The notes beneath the pieces were generated by a model. It did no database searches and was not told the origin of the DNA. It saw only the letters and a list, made by a program, of their open reading frames with translations. Made by a program: the position numbers and the translations under genes. This document shows positions 1 to 4,893 of a DNA stretch of 5,030 bases, piece after piece. The DNA is from DATDCV01 sp036524155. GTDB taxonomy: Bacteria > Verrucomicrobiota > Verrucomicrobiia > Limisphaerales > UBA8199. How positions within the stretch are numbered: the stretch's first letter is position 1; each line of letters opens with the position of its first letter. Location of the stretch: NCBI GenBank assembly GCA_036524155.1, contig DATDCV010000661.1, positions 1 through 5,030 of the forward strand, written 5' to 3'.

Positions 1-428
1 CCGATCTCCCACATCAACAGCTTCACGACCTCGTCGCGCGCCGTGAGCATTCGCGTCACGAAGGCGTCGACGACCTCGATCCTGGCCATCACGTTTGAAG
101 TGGGCCAGCGTCCCCGCCCGTGATCCCACGCGCGCACCGCCGACTCCAGCGCCGCCAGCCCCGCCGCCTGGTCCATGAGGGGCACACGGCCGATGACCGG
201 GCGTTTCAGCACGCCATTCTCATTGAGGCAGATGGGCGAACTCACTTCGGCCAGCGGGCCTACCCAGGAGCGTATCTGCCCTTCCAGCAAAAACAACCGC
301 TCGTAGGACGCGGGCTCGAAACGAAACTCCGCGGGAACCTGTTCCCTGGTGGGGAATGCCGTCGCCAGCCGGGCGGCTGTCTTGGTATCCTCCTCGGGTC
401 GCATGCGCTCTTTTTGTTCGGAATTCAT
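1..428 (-). CDS. gapN: GapN-like NAD(P)-dependent aldehyde dehydrogenase, N-terminal part (cut by window edge)
   Basis: The frame is open from an ATG at 428 to the window edge, giving 142 residues without a stop. Residues about 25-60 read FPTREQVPAE then a WVGPLAEVSSPIC stretch (about 55-67), and residues 98-142 carry WDHGRGRWP, a RIEVVDAF helix and the ending LLMWEI. From memory this pattern matches the N-terminal half of the cofactor-binding domain of aldehyde dehydrogenases annotated as non-phosphorylating NADP-dependent glyceraldehyde-3-phosphate dehydrogenase, which oxidises glyceraldehyde 3-phosphate to 3-phosphoglycerate in the cytosol. The catalytic Cys and Glu lie outside the window, so the substrate is unproven and another aldehyde is possible. 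The family is usually near 500 residues, so about two thirds is missing. No clear Shine-Dalgarno precedes 428; a second ATG at codon 9 has AAAGAG before it and could be used instead. The gene lies 237 bp downstream of dmeF on the same strand. Confidence 0.72.
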   Translation of the reverse strand, partial: MNSEQKERMRPEEDTKTAARLATAFPTREQVPAEFRFEPASYERLFLLEGQIRSWVGPLAEVSSPICLNENGVLKRPVIGRVPLMDQAAGLAALESAVRAWDHGRGRWPTSNVMARIEVVDAFVTRMLTARDEVVKLLMWEI

Positions 429-454
429 AGTTGATTAGCACTGCAGTAGCCAGC

Positions 455-484
455 AGGGTAAATGCAGCGCGGAAGCGATGTCAA
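455..484 (-). promoter_or_regulatory. Candidate sigma70-type promoter for the gapN-like gene
   Basis: On the minus strand a perfect TTGACA (479-484) is followed after 18 bp by TACCCT (455-460), which keeps the key TA...T positions of the -10 box. Transcription would start near 448, leaving a leader of about 20 nt before the ATG at 428. The -35 match is good and the -10 match is weak. It suggests this gene is transcribed separately from dmeF. Confidence 0.35.
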
Positions 485-500
485 AGACGGACGAGGCAGA

Positions 501-515
501 GCGTCGCGGCGACGC
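501..515. repeat. GC-rich perfect palindrome (7-bp arms)
   Basis: GCGTCGC is followed by one base and its exact reverse complement GCGACGC. It lies in the gap between dmeF and the gapN-like gene, upstream of the candidate promoter at 455-484. No T-run follows on either strand, so it is not a classic intrinsic terminator. It could be a dispersed intergenic hairpin. Confidence 0.4.
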
Positions 516-542
516 CGCGTTCATCCTTGCTGGACCTTAACC

Positions 543-560
543 CGCGCAGCGGAGTGCGCG
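543..560. repeat. GC-rich hairpin, 6-bp stem and 6-nt loop
   Basis: CGCGCA (543-548) pairs with TGCGCG (555-560) around the loop GCGGAG. It lies 106-123 bp past the dmeF stop. No T-tract follows on the minus strand (GGTTAAGG comes next), so termination is only possible, not shown. The string reading GTAGGGCGCGCACTCCGC on the minus strand resembles a short intergenic motif I associate with Verrucomicrobia; that is recollection, not a search. Confidence 0.35.
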
Positions 561-648
561 CCCTACCAGGCGTGTGAAATATCCGCGATAGGACCGCGTT
601 GAATCCCGTTCATGAAATGGCAAAGTCTCGACGACACTCCCCTCGAGC

Positions 649-661
649 TCCCGGCCCGGGA
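649..661. terminator. Short palindrome just past the dmeF stop; weak terminator candidate
   Basis: TCCCGG, one base, then CCGGGA forms a perfect 13-bp palindrome that begins 4 bp beyond the dmeF stop codon on the minus strand. The loop would be too tight unless the inner pair opens, and the following minus-strand bases are GCTCGAGG rather than a T-run. The position fits a terminator; the structure is weak. Confidence 0.2.
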
Positions 662-665
662 CAAC

Positions 666-1649
666 TCACCGGTGCCTGCGCTCAGAATCCGTCGTCGAAA
701 CCTCGTGCTCGGCGCAAGCACGCGTTTCGATCGTGACGTGGACAAGCTCCTCATGTTGCCGGAGTAGGTCCCGGTAATGGTCCGCAGGTTTCACATCGTG
801 CGCCACGACGGAAACGATAGCGGCATATTTGCCGGCGCCGATTTGCCAGATGTGCAAATCTGAGACCAACGAATCACCGTCCGCCTCGACCGTCCGCCGA
901 ATTTCATCCGGCAGATCGGATGCCTCAGGGGTTCGGTCGAGCAGAATGCCGCTGGTGTCGCGGATCAGCCCGAATGCCCAGGCCCCCACCACCAGGCCGC
1001 CGACGATCCCCATCACCGGGTCAAGCCACGACCAGCCGAAGAATTTTCCCGAAGTGAGTGCCACGATCGCAGTGACTGAGGTCAGCGCATCCGCCAGCAC
1101 ATGGACGTAAGCCGAGCGCAGGTTCAGGTCATGGTGTTGATGGGATTCCATGCGGCCTTCCCCGTGCGTATGGGAGTGGGCATGGTGATGATGGCCACCA
1201 CCCTGAAGCAGGAGCGCACACGCCAGGTTTACGACCAAACCAATGACTGCCACTGCGATCGCCTGGTTGAATTGGATGGACAAGGGCGAGAAGAACCGGT
1301 GCACTGACTCGGCCGCCATCAGAAACGCGATCACCGACAGCAAAACGGCGCTCGCGAATCCGCCGAGCACCCCCATTTTCCCCGTGCCAAACGAATAGCG
1401 CCAATCGTTTGAATGACGGCGGCTGAAATGGTAAGCGACGGCAGTGATGAGAAACGCGGCGACGTGCGTGCTCATGTGCCATCCGTCGGCGAGCAAGGCC
1501 ATTGATTTGAACGCCGTGCCGGCCGCAATCTCCACGACCATCATCGTCGCGGTGATCCCGATCACAATCCGCGTGCGTCTCTCCGCTGCGGAAAAGTCCG
1601 CAGCGTAATCGTGCGAGTGCCGCCAACGGTCCGGGTCGATCCTGTGCAT
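666..1649 (-). CDS. dmeF: CDF family Co(II)/Ni(II) efflux transporter, DmeF type
   Basis: This 327-residue inner-membrane protein should export divalent cations, in this subfamily mainly cobalt and nickel, in exchange for protons. It has six predicted membrane segments (about 28-46, 49-73, 93-113, 129-149, 181-200, 208-227). MMVVEIAAG leads into SMALLADGWHMSTH (49-62), and SFGTGKMG follows at 86-93. A loop at 153-173 holds ten histidines, and LRSAYVHVLADALTS spans 177-191. The metal site would be H58 and H62 in segment 2 and H183 and D187 in segment 5. The cytoplasmic domain from about 230 ends with DLHIWQIGAGKYA and HVTIET. Length and the DGWHM motif fit DmeF rather than zinc-exporting ZitB, where segment 2 has HxxxD. 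The ATG at 1649 puts the conserved N-terminal HSHD at residues 11-14; only a weak GGGG precedes it. It is divergent from the methyltransferase gene at 2076. No DmeR-type regulator is visible. Confidence 0.93.
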   Translation of the reverse strand: MHRIDPDRWRHSHDYAADFSAAERRTRIVIGITATMMVVEIAAGTAFKSMALLADGWHMSTHVAAFLITAVAYHFSRRHSNDWRYSFGTGKMGVLGGFASAVLLSVIAFLMAAESVHRFFSPLSIQFNQAIAVAVIGLVVNLACALLLQGGGHHHHAHSHTHGEGRMESHQHHDLNLRSAYVHVLADALTSVTAIVALTSGKFFGWSWLDPVMGIVGGLVVGAWAFGLIRDTSGILLDRTPEASDLPDEIRRTVEADGDSLVSDLHIWQIGAGKYAAIVSVVAHDVKPADHYRDLLRQHEELVHVTIETRACAEHEVSTTDSERRHR

Positions 1650-1655
1650 GACCCC

Positions 1656-1684
1656 ACGCTAGACCACCGAAGAGGGCGATGCAA
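1656..1684 (-). promoter_or_regulatory. Weak candidate promoter for dmeF
   Basis: On the minus strand TTGCAT (1679-1684) and TAGCGT (1656-1661) are separated by 17 bp. Each matches the consensus at three of six positions. Transcription would begin almost at the dmeF ATG, implying a leaderless message, which agrees with the poor Shine-Dalgarno but is not strong evidence. Confidence 0.2.
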
Positions 1685-1703
1685 CGCCCACCACCTGCTC
1701 GTT

Positions 1704-1722
1704 GAACTCCCTCAGTGAGTTC
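1704..1722. promoter_or_regulatory. Operator-like dyad GAACTC-N7-GAGTTC upstream of dmeF
   Basis: GAACTC (1704-1709) and GAGTTC (1717-1722) are exact reverse complements with a 7-nt spacer. The dyad lies about 55 bp upstream of the dmeF start, close behind the candidate -35 box. It shares its GAAC/GTTC core with the palindromes at 1765-1772 and 1789-1802. It lacks the G-tract of RcnR-type metal operators. Confidence 0.3.
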
Positions 1723-1764
1723 TGGAAAGCAGCCGTTGCGGCGCGGTCGGCACGTCCCCTTCCC

Positions 1765-1802
1765 GTTCGAACATCCTGAAAAAATTCCCCGAACATGTTC
1801 GG
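1765..1802. promoter_or_regulatory. Pair of perfect GAAC/GTTC palindromes in the dmeF/methyltransferase divergent region
   Basis: GTTCGAAC (1765-1772) is an 8-bp palindrome and CCGAACATGTTCGG (1789-1802) a perfect 14-bp palindrome. Both contain CGAACAT (1769-1775 and 1790-1796), repeated directly 21 bp apart, about two helical turns, which suits cooperative binding of a dimeric regulator. It is not the Bacillus-type LexA box (GAAC-N4-GTTC), because the spacer is 2 bp. The regulator is unknown. Confidence 0.35.
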
Positions 1803-1814
1803 CGGGCGCGGACG

Positions 1815-1852
1815 AATTTCCCCTCACCCCGACCCTCTCCCCGAGGAGAGGG
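1815..1852 (+). repeat. 38-bp intergenic repeat, copy 1, with internal hairpin
   Basis: This unit matches the reverse complement of 1936-1973 at 37 of 38 positions. Inside it CCCTCTCC and GGAGAGGG form an 8-bp stem around the loop CCGA. Such elements are familiar as REP-like dispersed intergenic repeats in environmental genomes. Its position between two divergent starts argues against a role as a transcription terminator for either gene. Confidence 0.75.
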
Positions 1853-1935
1853 AGAGTCTTCGGCCACACCCGGCGTTCTGAGGGCTGTTCCAGTTCGTCT
1901 CAGCGAGGAATTCCCTGAGGACAAAGGACGGTTCA

Positions 1936-1973
1936 CCCTCTCCTCGGGGAGAGGGTCGGGGTGAGGGGGAATT
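1936..1973 (-). repeat. 38-bp intergenic repeat, copy 2, inverted
   Basis: This is the inverted partner of 1815-1852, with one mismatch, and has its own CCCTCTCC/GGAGAGGG stem (loop TCGG on the plus strand). The pair bounds an 83-bp spacer (1853-1935) in which I see no gene. The whole 159-bp unit could fold as a long stem with two side hairpins. A TTG-initiated extension of the methyltransferase frame would begin at 1974, right at its edge, and is unlikely to be real. Confidence 0.75.
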
Positions 1974-1982
1974 TTGACGCCA

Positions 1983-2039
1983 ACCAAACAAAGATTGAGA
2001 TGGATCCGGTGCTGTTCTGACGCCGGCAATTTGTTTGGT
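1983..2039. promoter_or_regulatory. 10-bp inverted repeat in the leader of the MttB-family gene
   Basis: ACCAAACAAA (1983-1992) and TTTGTTTGGT (2030-2039) are exact reverse complements 37 nt apart. TGACGCC also occurs twice as a direct repeat (1975-1981 and 2018-2024), once beside each arm. The right arm ends 36 nt before the start codon at 2076. It could be a leader RNA stem or two operator half-sites; the sequence does not decide which. Confidence 0.35.
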
Positions 2040-2075
2040 CGCCGTGCCCTGATTCCAGTAGCCTCAGGCACTCCT

Positions 2076-3509
2076 ATGCGCACCCAATCCACCTTTCTTT
2101 CGGAACCCGAACGAGAGCGCGTCCATCGCGACAGCCTGCGAATTCTTTCCGAGGTGGGTGTGCGCTTTCATAGTGCTCGCGCCCGGAAGCTCCTGGCCGG
2201 CCTCGGTGCGCGGGTGGATACTGACCGGGAAATTGTCCGGATCCCGTCCGAAATGGTCGAACACGCGCTGAAAACCGCCCCGAAGTCCTTCACCCTGGCG
2301 GCGCGCCAGTCCGCGTTTGATTTTCCCCTGCCATCGCCGTTCACGGCCTACACCCTCGATGGCGCGGCCACATTCGCGGTGGACTTCGATACTGGCGAAC
2401 GCCGCTATGCGGTGACTAAGGACCTCATCGCCAGCCTCCGCGTCTTTGAAGAATTGCCTCTGGGAACGGTTGTATGGCCGAATGTGGTCCTCAACGACAT
2501 TCCCGAGCATTCCAGCGATATCCGGACCGCGCTACTGTCGTTCATGAATTCGTCGAAACACATCCAGCATGAAATCCACCATCCCGCCCACGTGTCCTAC
2601 CTGGTCGAAGGGTTGGCTGCGATCCTCGGCGGCGAGGAGGCCATCCGGACGCGCAAGATCTTCTCAGTCTGCTATTGCACAATTCCGCCGCTAACCCACG
2701 ACGAGGAAATGTGTGACGCCTGTCTTGAACTCGCACAATTCCAGGTCCCGATTCTGCCCTATCCCATGCCGGCCTGTGGCTCCACCGGCCCGGCCAGCCT
2801 TTACTCGGACATTGCTGTAGCCAATGCCGAAAGCCTGTCATCCCTGGTCCTGTTTCAAGCTGCCAGCCCGGGAACTCCGATCATCTATGGCAGCGCGGCC
2901 GGGATCACGAATTTCCGCACCGGCGGCTTTGTGCAGGGCGCCGCCGAATCGACCTTGCTCAACACCGGCCTGGGTGAAATGGCGCGCTTTTATCACCTGC
3001 CCAACACCCAGGCAGGCTGCCTCACCGACGCCCAGGAGCCGGGCCCGCAGGCTTTGTTGGAGAAGATGATCACCACCTTGCCCCTTGTGCTCTCCGGTGT
3101 GGATGTAATAAACGGGATTGGCGAAATGGCCACCAGCCAGCTTCTCGTTCAGGAGCAAATCCTGGTCGACCACGAGCTGGCCTGCTTCTGCAAGAGACTC
3201 AAAGACGGCGTTGAGATTAGTGACCACCAGGATTTCTTCGACGACATCGCCCGGGTCGGGCCGGGCGCCCATTACCTCATGGAAGAAAACACCGCCAAGG
3301 CCTGCCGCAGCTCTCAATTCTTCCATCCGCAGTTGGTCGAACGCAGCACGTACGAAGAATGGTTGAGGCTGGGCCGACCTGATCTATACAGCAAGGCCAG
3401 GAAGAGGGTGCAAGCCATTCTCGACTCGCCTTTGAAGAATCCCCTCCCGGCAGACACAACCGGCAAGCTGGAAGACATCATGCGGCGAGCCGACGAGGAC
3501 CTCGGCTAA
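2076..3509 (+). CDS. MttB superfamily corrinoid methyltransferase, non-pyrrolysine type
   Basis: This 477-residue cytosolic protein belongs to the trimethylamine methyltransferase (MttB) family, a TIM-barrel enzyme that moves a methyl group from a methylated, often quaternary, amine to a cognate corrinoid protein. The N-terminus has the family helix RDSLRILSEVGVRF (18-31), an IPSEMVEHALKTAP segment (57-69) and TLDGAATFAVDFDTG (93-107). The C-terminal half has FRTGGFVQGAAEST (280-293), LTDAQEPGPQALLEK (316-330) and LSGVDVINGIGEM (339-351). Methanogen trimethylamine enzymes read an in-frame amber codon as pyrrolysine. Here the frame has no amber and ends in TAA, as in glycine betaine-type relatives, so trimethylamine is an unlikely substrate; the actual one cannot be told. 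The ATG at 2076 is preferred, with AGG 8 bp upstream and the conserved region just after. The longer TTG start at 1974 would translate the repeat edge and leader dyad. No corrinoid protein, activase or transporter is adjacent. Confidence 0.9.
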   Translation: MRTQSTFLSEPERERVHRDSLRILSEVGVRFHSARARKLLAGLGARVDTDREIVRIPSEMVEHALKTAPKSFTLAARQSAFDFPLPSPFTAYTLDGAATFAVDFDTGERRYAVTKDLIASLRVFEELPLGTVVWPNVVLNDIPEHSSDIRTALLSFMNSSKHIQHEIHHPAHVSYLVEGLAAILGGEEAIRTRKIFSVCYCTIPPLTHDEEMCDACLELAQFQVPILPYPMPACGSTGPASLYSDIAVANAESLSSLVLFQAASPGTPIIYGSAAGITNFRTGGFVQGAAESTLLNTGLGEMARFYHLPNTQAGCLTDAQEPGPQALLEKMITTLPLVLSGVDVINGIGEMATSQLLVQEQILVDHELACFCKRLKDGVEISDHQDFFDDIARVGPGAHYLMEENTAKACRSSQFFHPQLVERSTYEEWLRLGRPDLYSKARKRVQAILDSPLKNPLPADTTGKLEDIMRRADEDLG

Positions 3510-3519
3510 GGCATGGTCT

Positions 3520-4449
3520 TCAACGCCCCGGGGTCTCGAGCAGCACAATTGGCACGATTACTTTCAAGTCCACCGCCCAGGGGACGTCCAGCGCCACGCG
3601 CAATTGATAGTCTACCCGTACGAGGGTGCCCTGCTGGATCGAAGGCCAGAGGTCAGGCGGGATATGCAGGTCAATGGGGAAATCCTTTTCCTCGCGCGGC
3701 GCCAGGACGCAATCCGAGAAAACCTCGGAGCAAACAGTAGCAACGTTTTCGTGCGACGAAGCGCCTGCGCGCAAACGCTCGACGCGCTGCAACTCGACCC
3801 GGGCCCCCTTGACCTCCTTGGATGAATGGTTGGCCACAACCAGCCGGCCCGACAGTTTCTCGCCCAACACGAAGGCGCTCTTCTGCAGATGAAACGCGGC
3901 CTCGAGCGAAGATTGTGATTCAAAGAGAAACGATTTCCTATTACTTGCGATCAGGGGTTCTCCGATGCCGGCGTCACCCCGTTCGTAAACCGCCAGACGC
4001 TGCCGGGCCTCAAGGTCCGATTTGATGGGCAAATCGACGTACGCAAGGACCTCATATTTGATCTCCGACCGGGTAACGGTTGATTCGTAGTCGTTAGGCA
4101 AACCGGCCGGTAACTGGTAGGAAAACTCGTACCGATGGGTTCCCGGGTGCAGTTGTTCGTAATTATCCGTCGAGAAGAAACCTTGAACACTGTCCGCCGC
4201 CAATTGAGCCAGCGCGAGAGGCGGACGGCCGTGCAGTGTCAGTTCGTCCTGGAAATAGACCTTCCGTTCCTTGTGGGTGTGCCGGCTTCTGCCACTGCCA
4301 CTGGACCAACGCGCCTCCTCGTAGCCATTAAATCGAACCCGTACGCCGCGCAATGGGACGCTTTGGTCCAACTCGACCGTCACCGTCCCCTCGATCAAAT
4401 CGCCGCTGGTATACTCCGGTTTGTCCAGTTCCAGGTTTATCGCATTCAT
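3520..4449 (-). CDS. Arrestin-fold domain protein
   Basis: The 309-residue product has the two-domain beta-sandwich layout of arrestins. The N-terminal domain (about 1-155) begins LELDKPEYTSGDLIEGTVTV and continues with a PLRGVRVRFNGYEEARW strand. It then shows HPGTHRYEFSYQLPAGLP and IKYEVLAYVD, the usual core and inter-strand motifs. The C-terminal domain (about 180-305) starts HLQKSAFVLGEKLSGRLVV, has VKGARVELQRVE and closes with KVIVPIVLL. No signal peptide or membrane segment is seen, so it is probably cytosolic. Eukaryotic arrestins are membrane-protein adaptors; in bacteria the nearest named relatives are Spo0M-like proteins. Its partner here is unknown. The ATG at 4449 has GAGG 5 nt upstream and starts exactly at the domain. 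The frame stays open back to 4797, but that extension translates repeats and palindromes. Its stop lies 10 bp from the convergent methyltransferase stop, and no terminator hairpin is visible between them. Confidence 0.85.
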   Translation of the reverse strand: MNAINLELDKPEYTSGDLIEGTVTVELDQSVPLRGVRVRFNGYEEARWSSGSGRSRHTHKERKVYFQDELTLHGRPPLALAQLAADSVQGFFSTDNYEQLHPGTHRYEFSYQLPAGLPNDYESTVTRSEIKYEVLAYVDLPIKSDLEARQRLAVYERGDAGIGEPLIASNRKSFLFESQSSLEAAFHLQKSAFVLGEKLSGRLVVANHSSKEVKGARVELQRVERLRAGASSHENVATVCSEVFSDCVLAPREEKDFPIDLHIPPDLWPSIQQGTLVRVDYQLRVALDVPWAVDLKVIVPIVLLETPGR

Positions 4450-4454
4450 GGCAG

Positions 4455-4458
4455 CCTC
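4455..4458 (-). promoter_or_regulatory. Shine-Dalgarno GAGG deciding the arrestin-like start
   Basis: On the minus strand GAGG sits 5 nt before the ATG at 4449. No other ATG in the open upstream frame is followed directly by the arrestin domain, so this site supports the 309-residue form over the 390-residue form starting at 4692. Confidence 0.6.
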
Positions 4459-4480
4459 AGGTACGGTTTGATTGTTGCGC

Positions 4481-4509
4481 AGCGTAGGCACGACGGCCTC
4501 AAACTTCAA
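4481..4509 (-). promoter_or_regulatory. Candidate promoter for the arrestin-like gene
   Basis: On the minus strand TTGAAG (4504-4509) and TACGCT (4481-4486) are separated by exactly 17 bp. The -35 box matches TTGACA at four positions and the -10 box keeps TA...T. Initiation near 4474 would give a leader of about 25 nt carrying the GAGG site. If used, the in-frame repeats upstream are not translated with this gene. Confidence 0.35.
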
Positions 4510-4525
4510 CACCTGGAGTCGGCGC

Positions 4526-4541
4526 GCGGACTTCAGTCCGC
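4526..4541. repeat. Perfect palindromic hairpin GCGGACTTCAGTCCGC
   Basis: GCGGACT and AGTCCGC are exact reverse complements with a 2-nt centre (or a 6-bp stem with a 4-nt loop). It lies upstream of the arrestin-like gene, 17 bp beyond its candidate -35 box. I recall near-identical palindromes scattered through intergenic DNA of Pedosphaera-like Verrucomicrobia; this was not searched. It lacks a T-run, so it is not a standard terminator. Confidence 0.5.
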
Positions 4542-4585
4542 AGCAACATCCGCCAACAAAGATTACAGTGCGCCACCTGGCTTCT

Positions 4586-4622
4586 CCCTCTCCTCCGCCG
4601 GAGGAGAGGGTCGGGGAGAGGA
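4586..4622 (-). repeat. REP-like hairpin related to the 38-bp repeats (copy 3)
   Basis: CCCTCTCCTCCG (4586-4597), one base, then CGGAGGAGAGGG (4599-4610) make a perfect 12-bp stem. It is followed by TCGGGGAGAGGA, which parallels TCGGGGTGAGGG of the copy at 1936-1973. It has the same orientation as that copy, but the stem is 4 bp longer with pairing fully kept. Its right part merges with the tandem repeat at 4600-4758. Confidence 0.65.
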
Positions 4623-4758
4623 GGCCCTTGCTTTCTTCCACGGACAGGTTCATGGAGAGGAGGCCTTTTCTTTCGTCCGCAGACAAGTTCATGGCGAGAG
4701 CGCCCTTTCTTGGTTCTGCGTGCGGGTTTTCCCTAAGGAGGTCCTCTTTACGTGGTTC
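4600..4758 (-). repeat. Degenerate tandem repeat, four units of 39-42 bp, frame-preserving on the minus strand
   Basis: Read on the minus strand the units are 4758-4717 (42 bp), 4716-4678, 4677-4639 and 4638-4600 (39 bp each). They translate in one frame as EPRKEDLLRENPHA, EPRKGALAMNLSA, DERKGLLSMNLSV and EESKGLLSPTLSS. All lengths are multiples of three and no stop occurs, so the frame is continuous with the arrestin-like gene and is closed upstream by a stop at 4798-4800. Similarity is clearest in the two middle units, and the last runs into the hairpin at 4586-4610. Whether it is ever translated is doubtful, given the ribosome site at 4455-4458. I see no gene elsewhere in 4450-4893. Confidence 0.6.
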
Positions 4759-4853
4759 AACGACCGCTGCGAGTTCCCAACCTGCGATTAGCTCCCGTCA
4801 GCCAGGTTGCCGGACGTTCCTGTCTTTCCGCCGCAATACCCAACAACTAGCGC

Positions 4854-4882
4854 TTTCAACTGCCTGGGATGTCGCCAATAAT
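4854..4882 (+). promoter_or_regulatory. Candidate promoter for murQ
   Basis: TTTCAA (4854-4859) and AATAAT (4877-4882) are separated by 17 bp. AATAAT matches the -10 consensus at five positions; the -35 box matches at only three. Transcription would start near 4889, giving a 4-5 nt leader before the ATG at 4894, or about 46 nt before the alternative GTG at 4936. It therefore bears on which start is used. Confidence 0.35.
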
Positions 4883-4893
4883 CCGTCGTGCTT

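Noticed and set aside
1789..1802. LexA/SOS box
   Set aside because: The spacing inside GAAC-AT-GTTC is 2 bp, whereas Bacillus-type boxes have 4 bp, and no SOS gene follows.
1129..1869. Long minus-strand open frame of 246 codons overlapping dmeF
   Set aside because: It is a shifted frame across dmeF, and its upstream part translates the 38-bp repeat; no protein family is recognisable.
1815..1973. CRISPR-like repeat-spacer unit
   Set aside because: There are only two copies, in opposite orientation with an 83-bp gap, and no cas genes; this is an inverted repeat pair.
1974..2075. TTG-initiated N-terminal extension of the methyltransferase
   Set aside because: The start abuts the repeat, the extension spans a dyad-rich leader and lacks MttB-family similarity; ATG 2076 fits better.
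1712..2092. 126-codon minus-strand frame across the intergenic region
   Set aside because: It translates both repeat copies into low-complexity strings such as HPDPLPEER and SPSPRGEG, which are typical repeat artefacts.
3505..3535. Bidirectional terminator between the convergent stops
   Set aside because: Only 10 bp separate the stops, and the nearby CCCCGGGG lies in coding sequence without a loop or T-runs.
4135..4791. 218-codon plus-strand frame opposite the arrestin-like gene
   Set aside because: It is antisense to a gene with clear arrestin motifs and continues through the tandem repeats; no family features are seen.
4778..4809. CAACCTG/CAGGTTG inverted repeat upstream of murQ
   Set aside because: A 7-bp stem with an 18-nt loop is near chance level for this length and has no supporting context.
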